This document shows, one piece after another, positions 1 through 7,781 of a stretch of 17,471 nt of DNA. The translations under genes and the position numbers were made by a program. This stretch comes from an uncultured Lachnospiraceae bacterium (lineage in GTDB: Bacteria > Bacillota > Clostridia > Lachnospirales > Lachnospiraceae): NCBI GenBank assembly GCA_910579085.1, contig CAJTRU010000071.1, positions 1 to 17,471 on the forward strand. Reading direction: 5' to 3'. The stretch's first letter is position 1. Every line of letters starts with the position of its first letter. The notes under the pieces were generated by a model that saw nothing but the letters and a program-made list of their open reading frames with translations, was not told the DNA's origin and made no database searches.

Positions 1-100
1 TGCGTGGGTTAACGTAGCGGAAGCGTGCCCCTGTACGGAATATTCTGGCTCTGGCGCAGAAACCGTCCGTTTACCATACATAGGATAACTGGAAATTATC
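1..100 (-). repeat. Palindromic intergenic repeat, copy A (cut by window edge)
   Basis: Read on the minus strand, this stretch runs from the terminal motif GATAATTTCCAGTTAT (85-100) through ATTCCGTACAGGGGCAC to CCCACGCA at base 1. It matches 15113-15213 on the plus strand at about 91% by eye, with one single-base indel. The other half, after the CGCAGCGGC centre seen in copies B and C, lies outside the window. It is non-coding and stops about 70 bases before the rpmB promoter. Confidence 0.85.
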
Positions 101-132
101 TTATACTTACAAGTTTTAGTTAATATAAAAAT

Positions 133-196
133 TTATGAAACAGCCGTGGGATTCTTGAAAATTTTTCTTGCAATTATTCCAATTATTTGTTAGAAT
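133..196 (+). promoter_or_regulatory. rpmB promoter with upstream module
   Basis: A sigma-A type promoter has TTGCAA (168-173), a 17-base spacer and TAGAAT (191-196), giving a predicted start near 203 and a leader of about 50 bases. Upstream are TTATGAAACAGCCGTG (133-148) and an AT-rich tract (149-167) that could act as an UP element. The same 16-mer with similar spacing precedes the promoter at 15600-15628, so it may be a shared regulatory module. Confidence 0.75.
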
Positions 197-253
197 AGTC
201 GTGTTGTGCAAATGAAACAGAAATTATGTATTAATTATAAGGAGGTGCTTACG

Positions 254-439
254 ATGGCAAAATGTTCAGTTTGTGGAAAAAGCGTCCACTTTGGTAATAA
301 AGTGAGCCATTCACATAGAAGAAGTAACAAGATGTGGAAGCCAAACATCAAATCTGTAAGGGTTAAGGTTAATGGCGGAACAAAGAAAATGCCAGTATGT
401 ACAGGATGTTTACGTTCTGGAGCTGTAGAGCGTGCGTAA
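254..439 (+). CDS. rpmB: 50S ribosomal protein L28, zinc-binding form
   Basis: This 61-residue protein is L28 of the large ribosomal subunit. The sequence shows the L28 signature: MAKCSVCGK at the N-terminus, a basic SHSHRRSNK stretch, then MWKPNI and a C-terminal CTGC. The pairs CSVC and CTGC form a four-cysteine site, so this is the zinc-ribbon (C+) form; some bacteria carry a cysteine-less paralogue used when zinc is scarce. The start is the ATG at 254, preceded by GGAGG (241-245). An in-frame ATG at 206 would add 16 residues but has no ribosome binding site and is atypical for L28. The gene appears monocistronic, with its own promoter (168-196) and two terminators (462-519). The length is normal and nothing looks damaged. 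Confidence 0.97.
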   Translation: MAKCSVCGKSVHFGNKVSHSHRRSNKMWKPNIKSVRVKVNGGTKKMPVCTGCLRSGAVERA

Positions 440-461
440 GCGCATCCAGTAAATAGACATG

Positions 462-489
462 AGAGCCGGTGCATAAACCGGTTCTTTTT
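462..489 (+). terminator. rpmB intrinsic terminator 1
   Basis: AGAGCCGGT (462-470) pairs with ACCGGTTCT (477-485), with one G-U pair, around a 6-base loop. A T run follows (485-489). Confidence 0.85.
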
Positions 490-493
490 GCAT

Positions 494-519
494 AGGGCAA
501 AGCTGTGCTTTGCCCTTTT
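494..519. terminator. Second hairpin terminator between rpmB and the convergent small gene
   Basis: AGGGCAAAGC (494-503) pairs perfectly with GCTTTGCCCT (507-516) around a 3-base loop, followed by TTTT. It backs up the first terminator. Because the minus-strand gene at 546-683 converges on this spot, the symmetric hairpin could serve both directions; its minus-strand T run is short. Confidence 0.8.
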
Positions 520-545
520 GTATTCTTACAGAACTATAAGCCCGT

Positions 546-683
546 TTAACTGCAAAAAAGGTTGTATCCAAGTATAAGGCATAAAAGTATTATAAGAACT
601 GCTATAATCCCATTATTAAGAAAAAGCATTATTGTCATTCCAATAGCTATCCAAAAGAGGATAAAACCAGCCATTTTGCGCAT
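546..683 (-). CDS. Small two-helix membrane protein, 45 residues
   Basis: A short minus-strand frame fills the gap between rpmB and the asp23-like gene. It starts at CAT (681-683) and ends at the complement of TTA (546-548). The product begins MRKMAGFILFWIAIGM. It has a basic N-terminus, a first hydrophobic segment at about residues 5-22, a short NNG turn (23-25) and a second hydrophobic segment at about 26-43, which is a helical hairpin. A GGTGG ribosome binding site lies 5 bases upstream of the chosen ATG. An in-frame ATG four codons earlier is less well placed. It is convergent with rpmB and divergent from the asp23 operon. I infer coding from the uninterrupted, consistently hydrophobic frame with a binding site; no named family is claimed and the function is unknown. 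Confidence 0.68.
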   Translation of the reverse strand: MRKMAGFILFWIAIGMTIMLFLNNGIIAVLIILLCLILGYNLFCS

Positions 684-705
684 AATTACCACCATATTAT
701 TGTTC

Positions 706-734
706 TTGCTTTGAAGGAAGCAATAAGTTATACT
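706..734 (+). promoter_or_regulatory. Promoter of the asp23-fakA-recG operon
   Basis: TTGCTT (706-711), a 17-base spacer and TATACT (729-734) lie about 65 bases upstream of the asp23-like start. No other good promoter is visible before the next two genes, so this one probably drives all three. Confidence 0.7.
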
Positions 735-798
735 ATATTATATGATGCAAGGCTGGAAAATTGAACCAGAATATAACCCAATGAATGGAGGATGTCTT

Positions 799-1161
799 AT
801 GAAAGGTAAAATGAGTACCAATATGGGGAATATTGTAATAGACCGTGATGTGCTGGCGAAATATGCAGGTACAGCTACTATGGAATGTATAGGAATTGTT
901 GGCATGGCGTCTTTAAATGTAAAGGACGGGGTCGCAGGGCTTTTAAAGAAGGAAAATGCTGGCAGGGGAGTAAATGTATATATTGTAAATAATAAGCTGA
1001 AAATAGAACTCCATATAATTGTTGCATATGGTGTAAGTATACGTGCAGTCGCCCAGAATGTGCTGGAGAATGTAAGGTATAAGATAGAAGAATTTACAGG
1101 CCTGGAGATAGAAGCAATCAATGTAGTTGTTGAAGGCGTCAGGATTATGGATGAAGATTAG
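799..1161 (+). CDS. Asp23/Gls24 family envelope-associated protein
   Basis: The 120-residue product has the layout of Asp23/Gls24 (DUF322) proteins: a GNIVIDRDVLAKYAG segment near the start, a central GVAGL, and a C-terminal part resembling VRYKIEEFTGLEIEAINVVV. Family members are small proteins linked to envelope homeostasis in Firmicutes, and some are tethered to the membrane. I see no membrane segment or signal peptide here, so it is probably cytoplasmic. The start at 799 is chosen because GGAGG (787-791) sits 7 bases upstream; the in-frame ATG at 742 has no such site. It is the first gene of a unit with the DAK2-domain kinase 66 bases downstream, a pairing that is common in Firmicutes and supports both calls. 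Its precise role is not known from sequence. Confidence 0.9.
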   Translation: MKGKMSTNMGNIVIDRDVLAKYAGTATMECIGIVGMASLNVKDGVAGLLKKENAGRGVNVYIVNNKLKIELHIIVAYGVSIRAVAQNVLENVRYKIEEFTGLEIEAINVVVEGVRIMDED

Positions 1162-1227
1162 CCTTGTACAGTTTAAATATTGTAATAACCTGGACAGGCA
1201 TATCTTAATACAAGGAGGAACAAAAAA

Positions 1228-2913
1228 GTGAGTTTAAAATCAATAGATGCAGCAATGCTGCAGAAAATGTTTTTATCAGGCGCCAAAGCATTAGATGCAA
1301 AAAAGGATTATATCAATGAATTAAATGTATTTCCAGTGCCAGACGGTGATACAGGGACTAATATGACCATGACGATAATGGCAGCTGCAAAGGAAGTGGC
1401 AGGCCTTGAAAACCCTGATATTAACCAGCTTGGCAAAGCAATTTCCAGTGGTTCGCTGCGTGGTGCAAGGGGAAATTCTGGTGTAATAATGTCACAGATT
1501 TTCCGTGGGTTTGTTAAAGGGATAAAGGGCAATGATGTACTTGATGTAAATATTCTTGCCAATGCTGTACAACATGCAGCAGATACAGCTTATAAGGCTG
1601 TTATGAAGCCAAAAGAAGGTACAATACTTACAGTGGCACGTGCTGGTGCAGATAAGGCAATTGAAATAATAATAAATGACGATATAGAAGATATAATTGA
1701 GTTTTGTGATGCTGTAGCAGAAAGCATGGAGGAGGCATTACAGAAGACACCTGACCTGCTCCCTGTACTTAAACAGGCAGGTGTTGTAGACTCGGGCGGT
1801 GAAGGGCTTATGACTTTCCTGCGTGGTGCAACAGACGCTTTAAAGGGCAAGGTTTCTGATTTTACAATTACAAGCAGGGGCAGTGTAAAAACAGTTAAAA
1901 CAAGCCTGCCAGCAGAAGCGGAAGCAGATATAAAGTATGGCTATTGTACAGAGTTTATAATAATGCTTGAACAGAGTGCAGATACAGCAGAACCACAGCT
2001 TAAGGAGTATTTACAAGGAATTGGTGACTGTGTTGTTGTAGTTGCGGATGATGAAATAGTAAAAGTACATGTCCATACAAATGACCCAGGCCTTGCAATA
2101 CAGAAAGCACTTTCGTTTGGAGCACTTACAAGCATGAAAATTGACAATATGCGCGAAGAGCACCATGAGAAGGTTATACGTGATGCAACAAGGATTGCAG
2201 CACAGCAGAAAAAGGAAATGAAAGAAGAAAAACCTGCACAGGCTGCACCACGTAAAAAAACAGGTTTTATAGTAGTGTCTGCTGGTGACGGCCTTGCAGA
2301 TATATTCAGGGATTTAAAGGCTGATTATATTATTGAGGGCGGACAGACAATGAACCCAAGCACTGATGATATACTGGAAGCAATAAATAACGTTAATGCA
2401 GATAATATATTTATCCTTCCTAACAATGGCAATATAATACTTGCTGCAAACCAGGCAAAAGAACTTGCAAAGGATAAAAATATTATTGTAATACCAACTA
2501 AAAATATACCACAGGGCATAGCAGCGCTTATAAACTATGTTGAAGGAAGCTCTGTAGCTGATAATGAGAAAAATATGTCAGGTGAAATGCTAAGTATTAA
2601 GTCAGGCCAGGTAACATATGCGGTACGTGATACAAATATGGATGGCAAGGATATTAAAAAGGGCGATTATATGGGGCTTACAGATAAAACTATTGTATCT
2701 GTCGGAAAAGATGCAAAAGAAGCAGCTAAAAAGCTTATAGAAAGCCTTGTCAGTGATGATTCAGAGCTTGTAAGCCTGTATTATGGTGCAGATGCAACAG
2801 AAGAAGAAGCGGAACTAATTGCAGATGAGATAGTTGCTGCATACAGTGATATAGATGTGGAAGTACAGTACGGCGGCCAGCCAGTCTATTCTTACTTTAT
2901 ATCTGTGGAATAA
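1228..2913 (+). CDS. DAK2-domain fatty acid kinase, FakA/YloV-like
   Basis: This 561-residue protein matches the FakA/YloV family, the ATP-binding subunit that phosphorylates fatty acids held by a FakB (DegV-family) partner, feeding exogenous fatty acids into phospholipid synthesis. The N-terminal DAK2 (DhaL-like) domain spans about residues 10-200. It carries NVFPVPDGDTGTNM with the Mg-nucleotide aspartates D39 and D41, GARGNSG (79-85) and DSGGEG (188-193). The C-terminal half, from about 265, including TGFIVVSAGDGL, corresponds to the family's second conserved domain. The start is GTG at 1228, with AAGGAGG (1212-1218) 9 bases before it. No FakB gene lies in the window, so the partner must be elsewhere. 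The position between asp23-like and recG genes is typical for Firmicutes. Length is normal and the motifs are intact. Fatty acid specificity is inferred from family. Confidence 0.93.
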   Translation: MSLKSIDAAMLQKMFLSGAKALDAKKDYINELNVFPVPDGDTGTNMTMTIMAAAKEVAGLENPDINQLGKAISSGSLRGARGNSGVIMSQIFRGFVKGIKGNDVLDVNILANAVQHAADTAYKAVMKPKEGTILTVARAGADKAIEIIINDDIEDIIEFCDAVAESMEEALQKTPDLLPVLKQAGVVDSGGEGLMTFLRGATDALKGKVSDFTITSRGSVKTVKTSLPAEAEADIKYGYCTEFIIMLEQSADTAEPQLKEYLQGIGDCVVVVADDEIVKVHVHTNDPGLAIQKALSFGALTSMKIDNMREEHHEKVIRDATRIAAQQKKEMKEEKPAQAAPRKKTGFIVVSAGDGLADIFRDLKADYIIEGGQTMNPSTDDILEAINNVNADNIFILPNNGNIILAANQAKELAKDKNIIVIPTKNIPQGIAALINYVEGSSVADNEKNMSGEMLSIKSGQVTYAVRDTNMDGKDIKKGDYMGLTDKTIVSVGKDAKEAAKKLIESLVSDDSELVSLYYGADATEEEAELIADEIVAAYSDIDVEVQYGGQPVYSYFISVE

Positions 2914-2966
2914 GACTGTACATCCAGAAATGCCTTTTGGCAAAGTGAGGTGGAATATTAATAGCG

Positions 2967-5006
2967 GTGGAACTTAACGACAGCATAAGGAATATTAAGG
3001 GTATTGGCGGAAAAAGTGAGAAGCTCTTTAATAAACTGGGGATTTATACAGTAGAGGAGCTTCTTTGCTTTTATCCGCGTGAATACGATGTTTTTGGGAA
3101 GATAGAACCTGTATCGTCATTAGCAGAAGGCAGGATGGTAATAATAGAAGCAGTCCTTAAATCTGTGCCAAAAGTTTCTGTATCAGGAAACCTTAAGCTT
3201 GTAAGGGCAGTATTTAAAGATGCAAGCGGAAGTGTGCCAGCAGTGTGGTTTAATATGCCATTTATGGCAAAAATGCTGCGTATGGGCACACATTACATAC
3301 TGCGTGGAAGGACAGTAAACCGGAACGGTTTTTTAGAGCTTGTACAGGCAAAAATTTTATCAAGGCAGGAATATGCAAACCTTACAGGCAGCCTCCAGCC
3401 AGTATACCGGCTTACAGCAGGCATTACAGGTAATGCAATTGCAAAGGCAGCAAAGACGGCATTAAAAGAAACAGATTTAAACGGGGACTTCCTTCCAGCA
3501 GATATAAGGAAAGAAAATAACCTTGTAGCATGGAAGAAGGCAGTTTATGCAATACATTTCCCAGAAAATAAGGAAGACTGCATACAGGCAAGACGCAGGC
3601 TTGTTTTTGATGAATTCTTCCTTTTTGCGCTTGCACTTGGACAGGTCAAAAAGACAAAGAACAAGATACAGTCAAGGTATATAATGTCCAGGAATACAAT
3701 ATCACTTAAACTTGCCGCTTCCCTGCCATATAAACTTACAACGGCACAGCAGGCAGTATGGCAGGAGATACAGAATGACATGCAGTCAGGAAAGGTTATG
3801 AACCGTCTGGTGCAGGGTGACGTTGGTTCTGGTAAAACAATAATTGCATTGCTTGCACTTCTTATGGCAGCAGAAAACGGCTTCCAGGGGGCAATTATGG
3901 CACCTACAGAAGTGCTTGCAGTGCAGCATTATGAAACATTCCGGGAGCTTTTAGAACCTCTTGGTATAAAAACAGGGCTTCTTACAGGTTCATTAACTGC
4001 CGCACAGAAAAAGAAAATCTATGCACAGATGGCAGCAGGGGAACTGGATATTATTGCTGGCACACATGCACTTGTACAGGATAAAGCAGAGTTTAAGAAC
4101 CTTGGGCTGGTAGTTACTGATGAACAGCACAGGTTTGGTGTTAAACAGAGGGAGGCGCTTTATTCAAAGGGGAATGAGCCACATATGCTTGTTATGAGTG
4201 CCACTCCTATTCCAAGGACTCTCGCAATAATATTATATGGTGAACTTGATGTATCGGTAATAGATGTAATGCCAGAAGGCAGGAAACCTGTTAAAAACTG
4301 TGTTGTCGGTACAAATTACAGGCAGCAGGCATATAAATTTATGCAACAGGAAATAGAAGCAGGACACCAGGTATATGTAATATGCCCTATGGTAGATGAA
4401 AGTGAAAATATGGAGGCTGAGAATGTAACAGACTATACACAGATGTTACGTGAAAAAATGCCGCCAGAAACCAGGATTGCCTGTCTTCATGGAAAGATGA
4501 GGCCAGCCTGTAAAAACAACATTATGGAAGAATTTGCAGCACATAAGACAGATATACTTGTATCAACTACAGTTATAGAAGTAGGGATAAATGTGCCGTC
4601 TGCAACTGTAATGATGGTTGAAAATTCTGAGCGTTTCGGGCTTGCGCAGCTACACCAGCTCCGTGGCAGGGTAGGGCGCGGGGATGCACAGTCGTATTGT
4701 ATATTTATGGCAGGCAATAATTCAAAGGAAGTAATGGACAGGCTTTCAATTATTGGTAATTCTAATGATGGCTTTTATGTTGCCGAACAGGATTTAAAAA
4801 TGCGTGGGCCAGGTGATTTCTTTGGGATACGCCAGAGCGGGGAACTTGATTTCAAGCTTGCGGATATATACCAGGATGCAGATATACTAGTTGCAGCAAA
4901 CAAGGCAGCAGCACAGTTTGATGGAAAAGATATAATGGAGCTATGCAAGAAACATGATAAATTAAAAGAGAAAATAATGTCATATACAGGTACAGTTTTT
5001 TTGTAA
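2967..5006 (+). CDS. recG: ATP-dependent DNA helicase RecG
   Basis: This 679-residue protein is RecG, the branched-DNA translocase that remodels stalled replication forks and Holliday junctions. The N-terminal wedge/OB-fold part covers roughly residues 1-250. The helicase core holds Walker A GDVGSGKT (284-291), DEQH (385-388, the usual RecG variant of motif II), SATPIPRTLA (motif III), and the late motifs TTVIEVGINVP and QLRGRVGRG. The C-terminal KMRGPGDFFGIRQSG block is also RecG-typical. The start is GTG at 2967, giving MELNDSIRNIKGIG, which fits the family's N-terminus. The AGGTGG site is about 13 bases upstream, rather far, so translation initiation may be modest. It probably shares the promoter at 706-734. 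All helicase motifs are intact and length is normal. Confidence 0.97.
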   Translation: MELNDSIRNIKGIGGKSEKLFNKLGIYTVEELLCFYPREYDVFGKIEPVSSLAEGRMVIIEAVLKSVPKVSVSGNLKLVRAVFKDASGSVPAVWFNMPFMAKMLRMGTHYILRGRTVNRNGFLELVQAKILSRQEYANLTGSLQPVYRLTAGITGNAIAKAAKTALKETDLNGDFLPADIRKENNLVAWKKAVYAIHFPENKEDCIQARRRLVFDEFFLFALALGQVKKTKNKIQSRYIMSRNTISLKLAASLPYKLTTAQQAVWQEIQNDMQSGKVMNRLVQGDVGSGKTIIALLALLMAAENGFQGAIMAPTEVLAVQHYETFRELLEPLGIKTGLLTGSLTAAQKKKIYAQMAAGELDIIAGTHALVQDKAEFKNLGLVVTDEQHRFGVKQREALYSKGNEPHMLVMSATPIPRTLAIILYGELDVSVIDVMPEGRKPVKNCVVGTNYRQQAYKFMQQEIEAGHQVYVICPMVDESENMEAENVTDYTQMLREKMPPETRIACLHGKMRPACKNNIMEEFAAHKTDILVSTTVIEVGINVPSATVMMVENSERFGLAQLHQLRGRVGRGDAQSYCIFMAGNNSKEVMDRLSIIGNSNDGFYVAEQDLKMRGPGDFFGIRQSGELDFKLADIYQDADILVAANKAAAQFDGKDIMELCKKHDKLKEKIMSYTGTVFL

Positions 5007-5077
5007 AATGTGACGTTTACACACCATATTTAGACATATTTTTTTATGGACCGATGGTGGCATTGCGCAAGGCGGCA

Positions 5078-5106
5078 TTGATTTTTAATTTTAATCATAG
5101 TAGAAT
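5078..5106 (+). promoter_or_regulatory. Promoter of the AAA+ ATPase gene
   Basis: TTGATT (5078-5083), a 17-base spacer and TAGAAT (5101-5106) give the ATPase gene its own promoter, about 45 bases upstream of its start. A direct repeat GGYGGCATTG, at 5056-5065 and 5071-5080 (15 bases apart), abuts and partly overlaps the -35 element. Confidence 0.65.
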
Positions 5107-5151
5107 TATGTATGTGTATTGTAAATTTGTTTTGGAAGGAGCAGCGGGTCT

Positions 5152-7026
5152 ATGACAGACACACTTTACCCAGATGAAAAATTGTTTGAGCTTGGCAGGG
5201 TTAATTATGATAAGCTTGTTTTATATTGTACAAGACTGGAAGAAAAGGGGTTCTGGACACAGGCAGAGCAGGTTATGAAACAGTCAAGCACAGAAGTTTT
5301 AGACCTTTATGTGCAATCTGTACTTATGAACCTTGCAGTACACTGTGGGGAAATACTGGACAGCCAGCGTGAATTCCTGCGTGTAATTACTTTAAGCAAC
5401 CCGCTTGGAATTCCAGAAAAAGGCAGGATAAAAAAGTCTGTATATAATGACAGCAAGCGTCTTTATGAACTGCCGCCAGTGCTTCTCCAGCTTTGCGGGC
5501 TGTATGATAAGGAACATAAAGGGGATATGACACTATATTTCCTGGATGCATTTTTAAATATACTGCTCTGTATGGCATACCTTAACAACGGCAAGGATGT
5601 ACAGATAAATAGTTTTATACAAAAATACTATGAAAAAATAAGCAATTTTATTATAGACCAGGATATAAAGCGGCAGAAAGAATATATTAAAAGAAAGCTT
5701 ATGCCAGACGGGTTAAATTGCAGCATAAACTGGACAGAAGGCAGAAAAACTGCCAGCAGTCCTGTTAAAACCACTGGCAGCAGCAATGCCCAGTCGGAAA
5801 ACAAGAATAAAGAAACAGAAAATGGCACAGCAAAAAAGAAAGAATTAAAAGCCCCAGTTAAAAAACAGGGGAGAAAAGCAAAGAAACAGCAGGACAGCAT
5901 AAAACAAGAAACAGGAAACAAGCAGGAAGTAAAGAATAAACAGGAAACAAAAAACAAAGGCAATAAAAGCAATATAATAGCTGCAAAAACCGGCATGGAC
6001 AGCCAGGCAGCAGCAGAGAAGAAGAAACAGGAACAAAAAGAAGAAAAAAAACAGAAAGAAGAAGAAAAGAAACGGTTAAAAGAGGCATTTTTTAAACGCG
6101 TAGAAGAAGATGCAAGGCTTGCAAAGGAAAGAGAGGAAAAGCTTGCAAGGGAAAAATTCCTTGCAGTTAAGAAAAGGCTTGAAGAAAGAGAGCGTGCAGA
6201 ACAGGAAGAACAGGAAAAGCAGATTAAGGAAATCCTGGACGAACTAAATTCCCTTGTAGGGTTAAGTGATGTTAAAGGCGAAATACAATCATTAACAAAT
6301 CTTATTAAAATCAGGAAACTGCGTGAGAAAATGCAAATGCCAGTAATGGACATGTCTTACCATATGGTATTTACAGGAAATCCAGGTACAGGGAAAACTA
6401 CTGTAGCACGTATTGTAGGCAGGATATATAAGGCACTTGGCATACTTTCAGATGGAAAGATGGTAGAAACTGACCGTTCAGGGCTTGTTGCCGGATATGT
6501 AGGGCAGACTGCTATAAAAGTACATGAAATTATTGAGCAGGCCATAGGCGGCGTCCTTTTTATAGATGAGGCATATTCGCTTGTAAACCCTGATGTGCCA
6601 AATGATTTTGGAAGTGAAGCAGTTGATGCGCTTGTAAAGCTTATGGAAGACCACAGGGACAACCTTGTAATAATTGTGGCAGGCTATACAGATGAAATGA
6701 AAACATTTTTAAAAAGCAATACAGGGCTTATATCCCGTTTTAATAAATTTATAAATTTCCCAGATTATAACAGGGACGAACTAATAGATATTATGGATGT
6801 TATGGCAGATGGCGCAGGGCTTAAAATAGAAGAAGGTGCAAAAGAACTTGTACTAGAACAGCTTGGCAGCATGGGGCAGGAAGAGTGGGAAGACTTTGGT
6901 AATGCAAGGGGAATAAGGAATATGTTTGAGAAGATTGTAACAAACCAGGCAAACAGGCTTGTACAGATTGGAACACCTACAAAGGAACAGTTAATGACAA
7001 TAGTAGCGCAGGACGTTACAGGATAA
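5152..7026 (+). CDS. AAA+ ATPase of the CbxX/CfxQ (SpoVK-like) family with a long charged linker
   Basis: The 624-residue protein has three parts. Residues 1 to about 190 form a probably helical N-terminal domain I do not recognise. About 195-365 is a low-complexity Lys/Glu/Gln stretch, with short KQET/NKQE-like repeats followed by a long predicted coiled coil. The C-terminal AAA+ module has LVGLSDVKGEI, Walker A GNPGTGKT (409-416), Walker B LFIDEAYSL (D472, E473) and a probable arginine finger R529 in SRFNKF. That combination marks the CbxX/CfxQ group, which includes SpoVK and the EccA-type chaperones; members remodel protein complexes. The start at 5152 follows GGAAGGAG (5134-5141). The gene has its own promoter and terminator, making it a separate unit between recG and rsmD. 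The substrate is unknown; a sporulation role cannot be read from the sequence. Confidence 0.88.
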   Translation: MTDTLYPDEKLFELGRVNYDKLVLYCTRLEEKGFWTQAEQVMKQSSTEVLDLYVQSVLMNLAVHCGEILDSQREFLRVITLSNPLGIPEKGRIKKSVYNDSKRLYELPPVLLQLCGLYDKEHKGDMTLYFLDAFLNILLCMAYLNNGKDVQINSFIQKYYEKISNFIIDQDIKRQKEYIKRKLMPDGLNCSINWTEGRKTASSPVKTTGSSNAQSENKNKETENGTAKKKELKAPVKKQGRKAKKQQDSIKQETGNKQEVKNKQETKNKGNKSNIIAAKTGMDSQAAAEKKKQEQKEEKKQKEEEKKRLKEAFFKRVEEDARLAKEREEKLAREKFLAVKKRLEERERAEQEEQEKQIKEILDELNSLVGLSDVKGEIQSLTNLIKIRKLREKMQMPVMDMSYHMVFTGNPGTGKTTVARIVGRIYKALGILSDGKMVETDRSGLVAGYVGQTAIKVHEIIEQAIGGVLFIDEAYSLVNPDVPNDFGSEAVDALVKLMEDHRDNLVIIVAGYTDEMKTFLKSNTGLISRFNKFINFPDYNRDELIDIMDVMADGAGLKIEEGAKELVLEQLGSMGQEEWEDFGNARGIRNMFEKIVTNQANRLVQIGTPTKEQLMTIVAQDVTG

Positions 7027-7046
7027 CTGCTTTTCAATAGAATTCT

Positions 7047-7074
7047 GGCGGAAAACAGCTTTTTTTCGCCCTTT
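7047..7074 (+). terminator. Terminator after the AAA+ ATPase gene
   Basis: GGCGGAAAA (7047-7055) can pair with TTTTTCGCC (7062-7070), including one G-T pair, around a short loop, followed by CTTTT. It is a moderate-strength intrinsic terminator 20 bases after the stop codon. Confidence 0.6.
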
Positions 7075-7124
7075 TAAATGCTTTAATATAACTAGAAACG
7101 CATTTTTTCAAGATATGTGGATAT

Positions 7125-7153
7125 TTGACCACGGTAACATGATGTGTTACAAT
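7125..7153 (+). promoter_or_regulatory. Promoter of the rsmD-coaD operon
   Basis: TTGACC (7125-7130), a 17-base spacer and TACAAT (7148-7153) make a near-consensus sigma-A promoter about 35 bases upstream of rsmD. An inverted repeat overlaps the spacer and the -10 element. Confidence 0.8.
7134..7150. promoter_or_regulatory. Inverted repeat overlapping the rsmD promoter, candidate operator
   Basis: GTAACA (7134-7139) and TGTTAC (7145-7150) form perfect 6-base arms around a 5-base centre, covering half the spacer and the first bases of the -10 element. A dimeric repressor bound here would block the polymerase. No regulator gene is nearby, so this remains a candidate only. Confidence 0.4.
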
Positions 7154-7188
7154 GAGATGATTACCAAATTGTTATAAATGAGGTGAAT

Positions 7189-7740
7189 ATGAAAGTTATA
7201 GCAGGAACAGCAAGGGGCATGAACCTTGCTACACCACAGGGAAGGCACACAAGGCCTACAACTGGAAGGATAAAGGAAACACTTTTTAATATAATACAGG
7301 CTGATGTGCCAGGCAGCCGTTTCCTTGACTTATACAGCGGAAGCGGAAGCATTGCAATAGAAGCGTTAAGCAGGGGGGCACATGAAGCAGTATTTGTGGA
7401 TAATAATAAGGAAGCACTTGCCTGCATTAATGAAAATATTAAAAAAACCAGGTTTAAAAGCCAGTCACAGGTTATGCCGGCAGAAGTACTGCACGCTTTA
7501 AAGAAACTGGATAATGCTGGCAGGGTTTTTGATATAATATTTATGGACCCGCCATATGGAAGAGGCTTTGAAAAAGAAGCAACAGAGTTTTTGTTAAATT
7601 CAAATATAGTAGAAGAAGGTACTCTTATAATTATAGAAACTGAAAAGGGTGAGGACATATCATATATGGAAAGTTTTCCATGTAAACTTGAAAAAGTAAA
7701 AGAGTATAAAAATAACCAGCATATTTTTTTAAGGGTGTAA
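7189..7740 (+). CDS. rsmD: 16S rRNA (guanine966-N2)-methyltransferase RsmD
   Basis: This 183-residue protein is RsmD, which methylates N2 of G966 of 16S rRNA in the small subunit using S-adenosylmethionine. It shows MKVIAGTARG at the N-terminus and RPTTGRIKETLFNII. The SAM-binding motif LDLYSGSGS is at about 46-54, and the catalytic MDPPYG motif has D120-P-P-Y123. The ATG at 7189 is preferred: it is preceded by GAGGTG and gives the conserved N-terminus, whereas an in-frame GTG at 7183 lies inside that binding site. It is the first gene after its own promoter, and coaD follows 41 bases downstream, a pairing widespread in bacteria. Length is normal and motifs are complete. Confidence 0.96.
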   Translation: MKVIAGTARGMNLATPQGRHTRPTTGRIKETLFNIIQADVPGSRFLDLYSGSGSIAIEALSRGAHEAVFVDNNKEALACINENIKKTRFKSQSQVMPAEVLHALKKLDNAGRVFDIIFMDPPYGRGFEKEATEFLLNSNIVEEGTLIIIETEKGEDISYMESFPCKLEKVKEYKNNQHIFLRV

Positions 7741-7781
7741 GCTGCAAGGTGGCATATTAATAACAGCAAGTGGAGGAAGTT

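Noticed and set aside
5628..6353. 241-codon minus-strand open frame, Ser/Phe/Leu-rich
   Set aside because: It is antisense to the Lys/Glu-rich linker of the ATPase; AAA/GAA-rich coding DNA gives long TTT/TTC frames on the other strand. No binding site or family signature.
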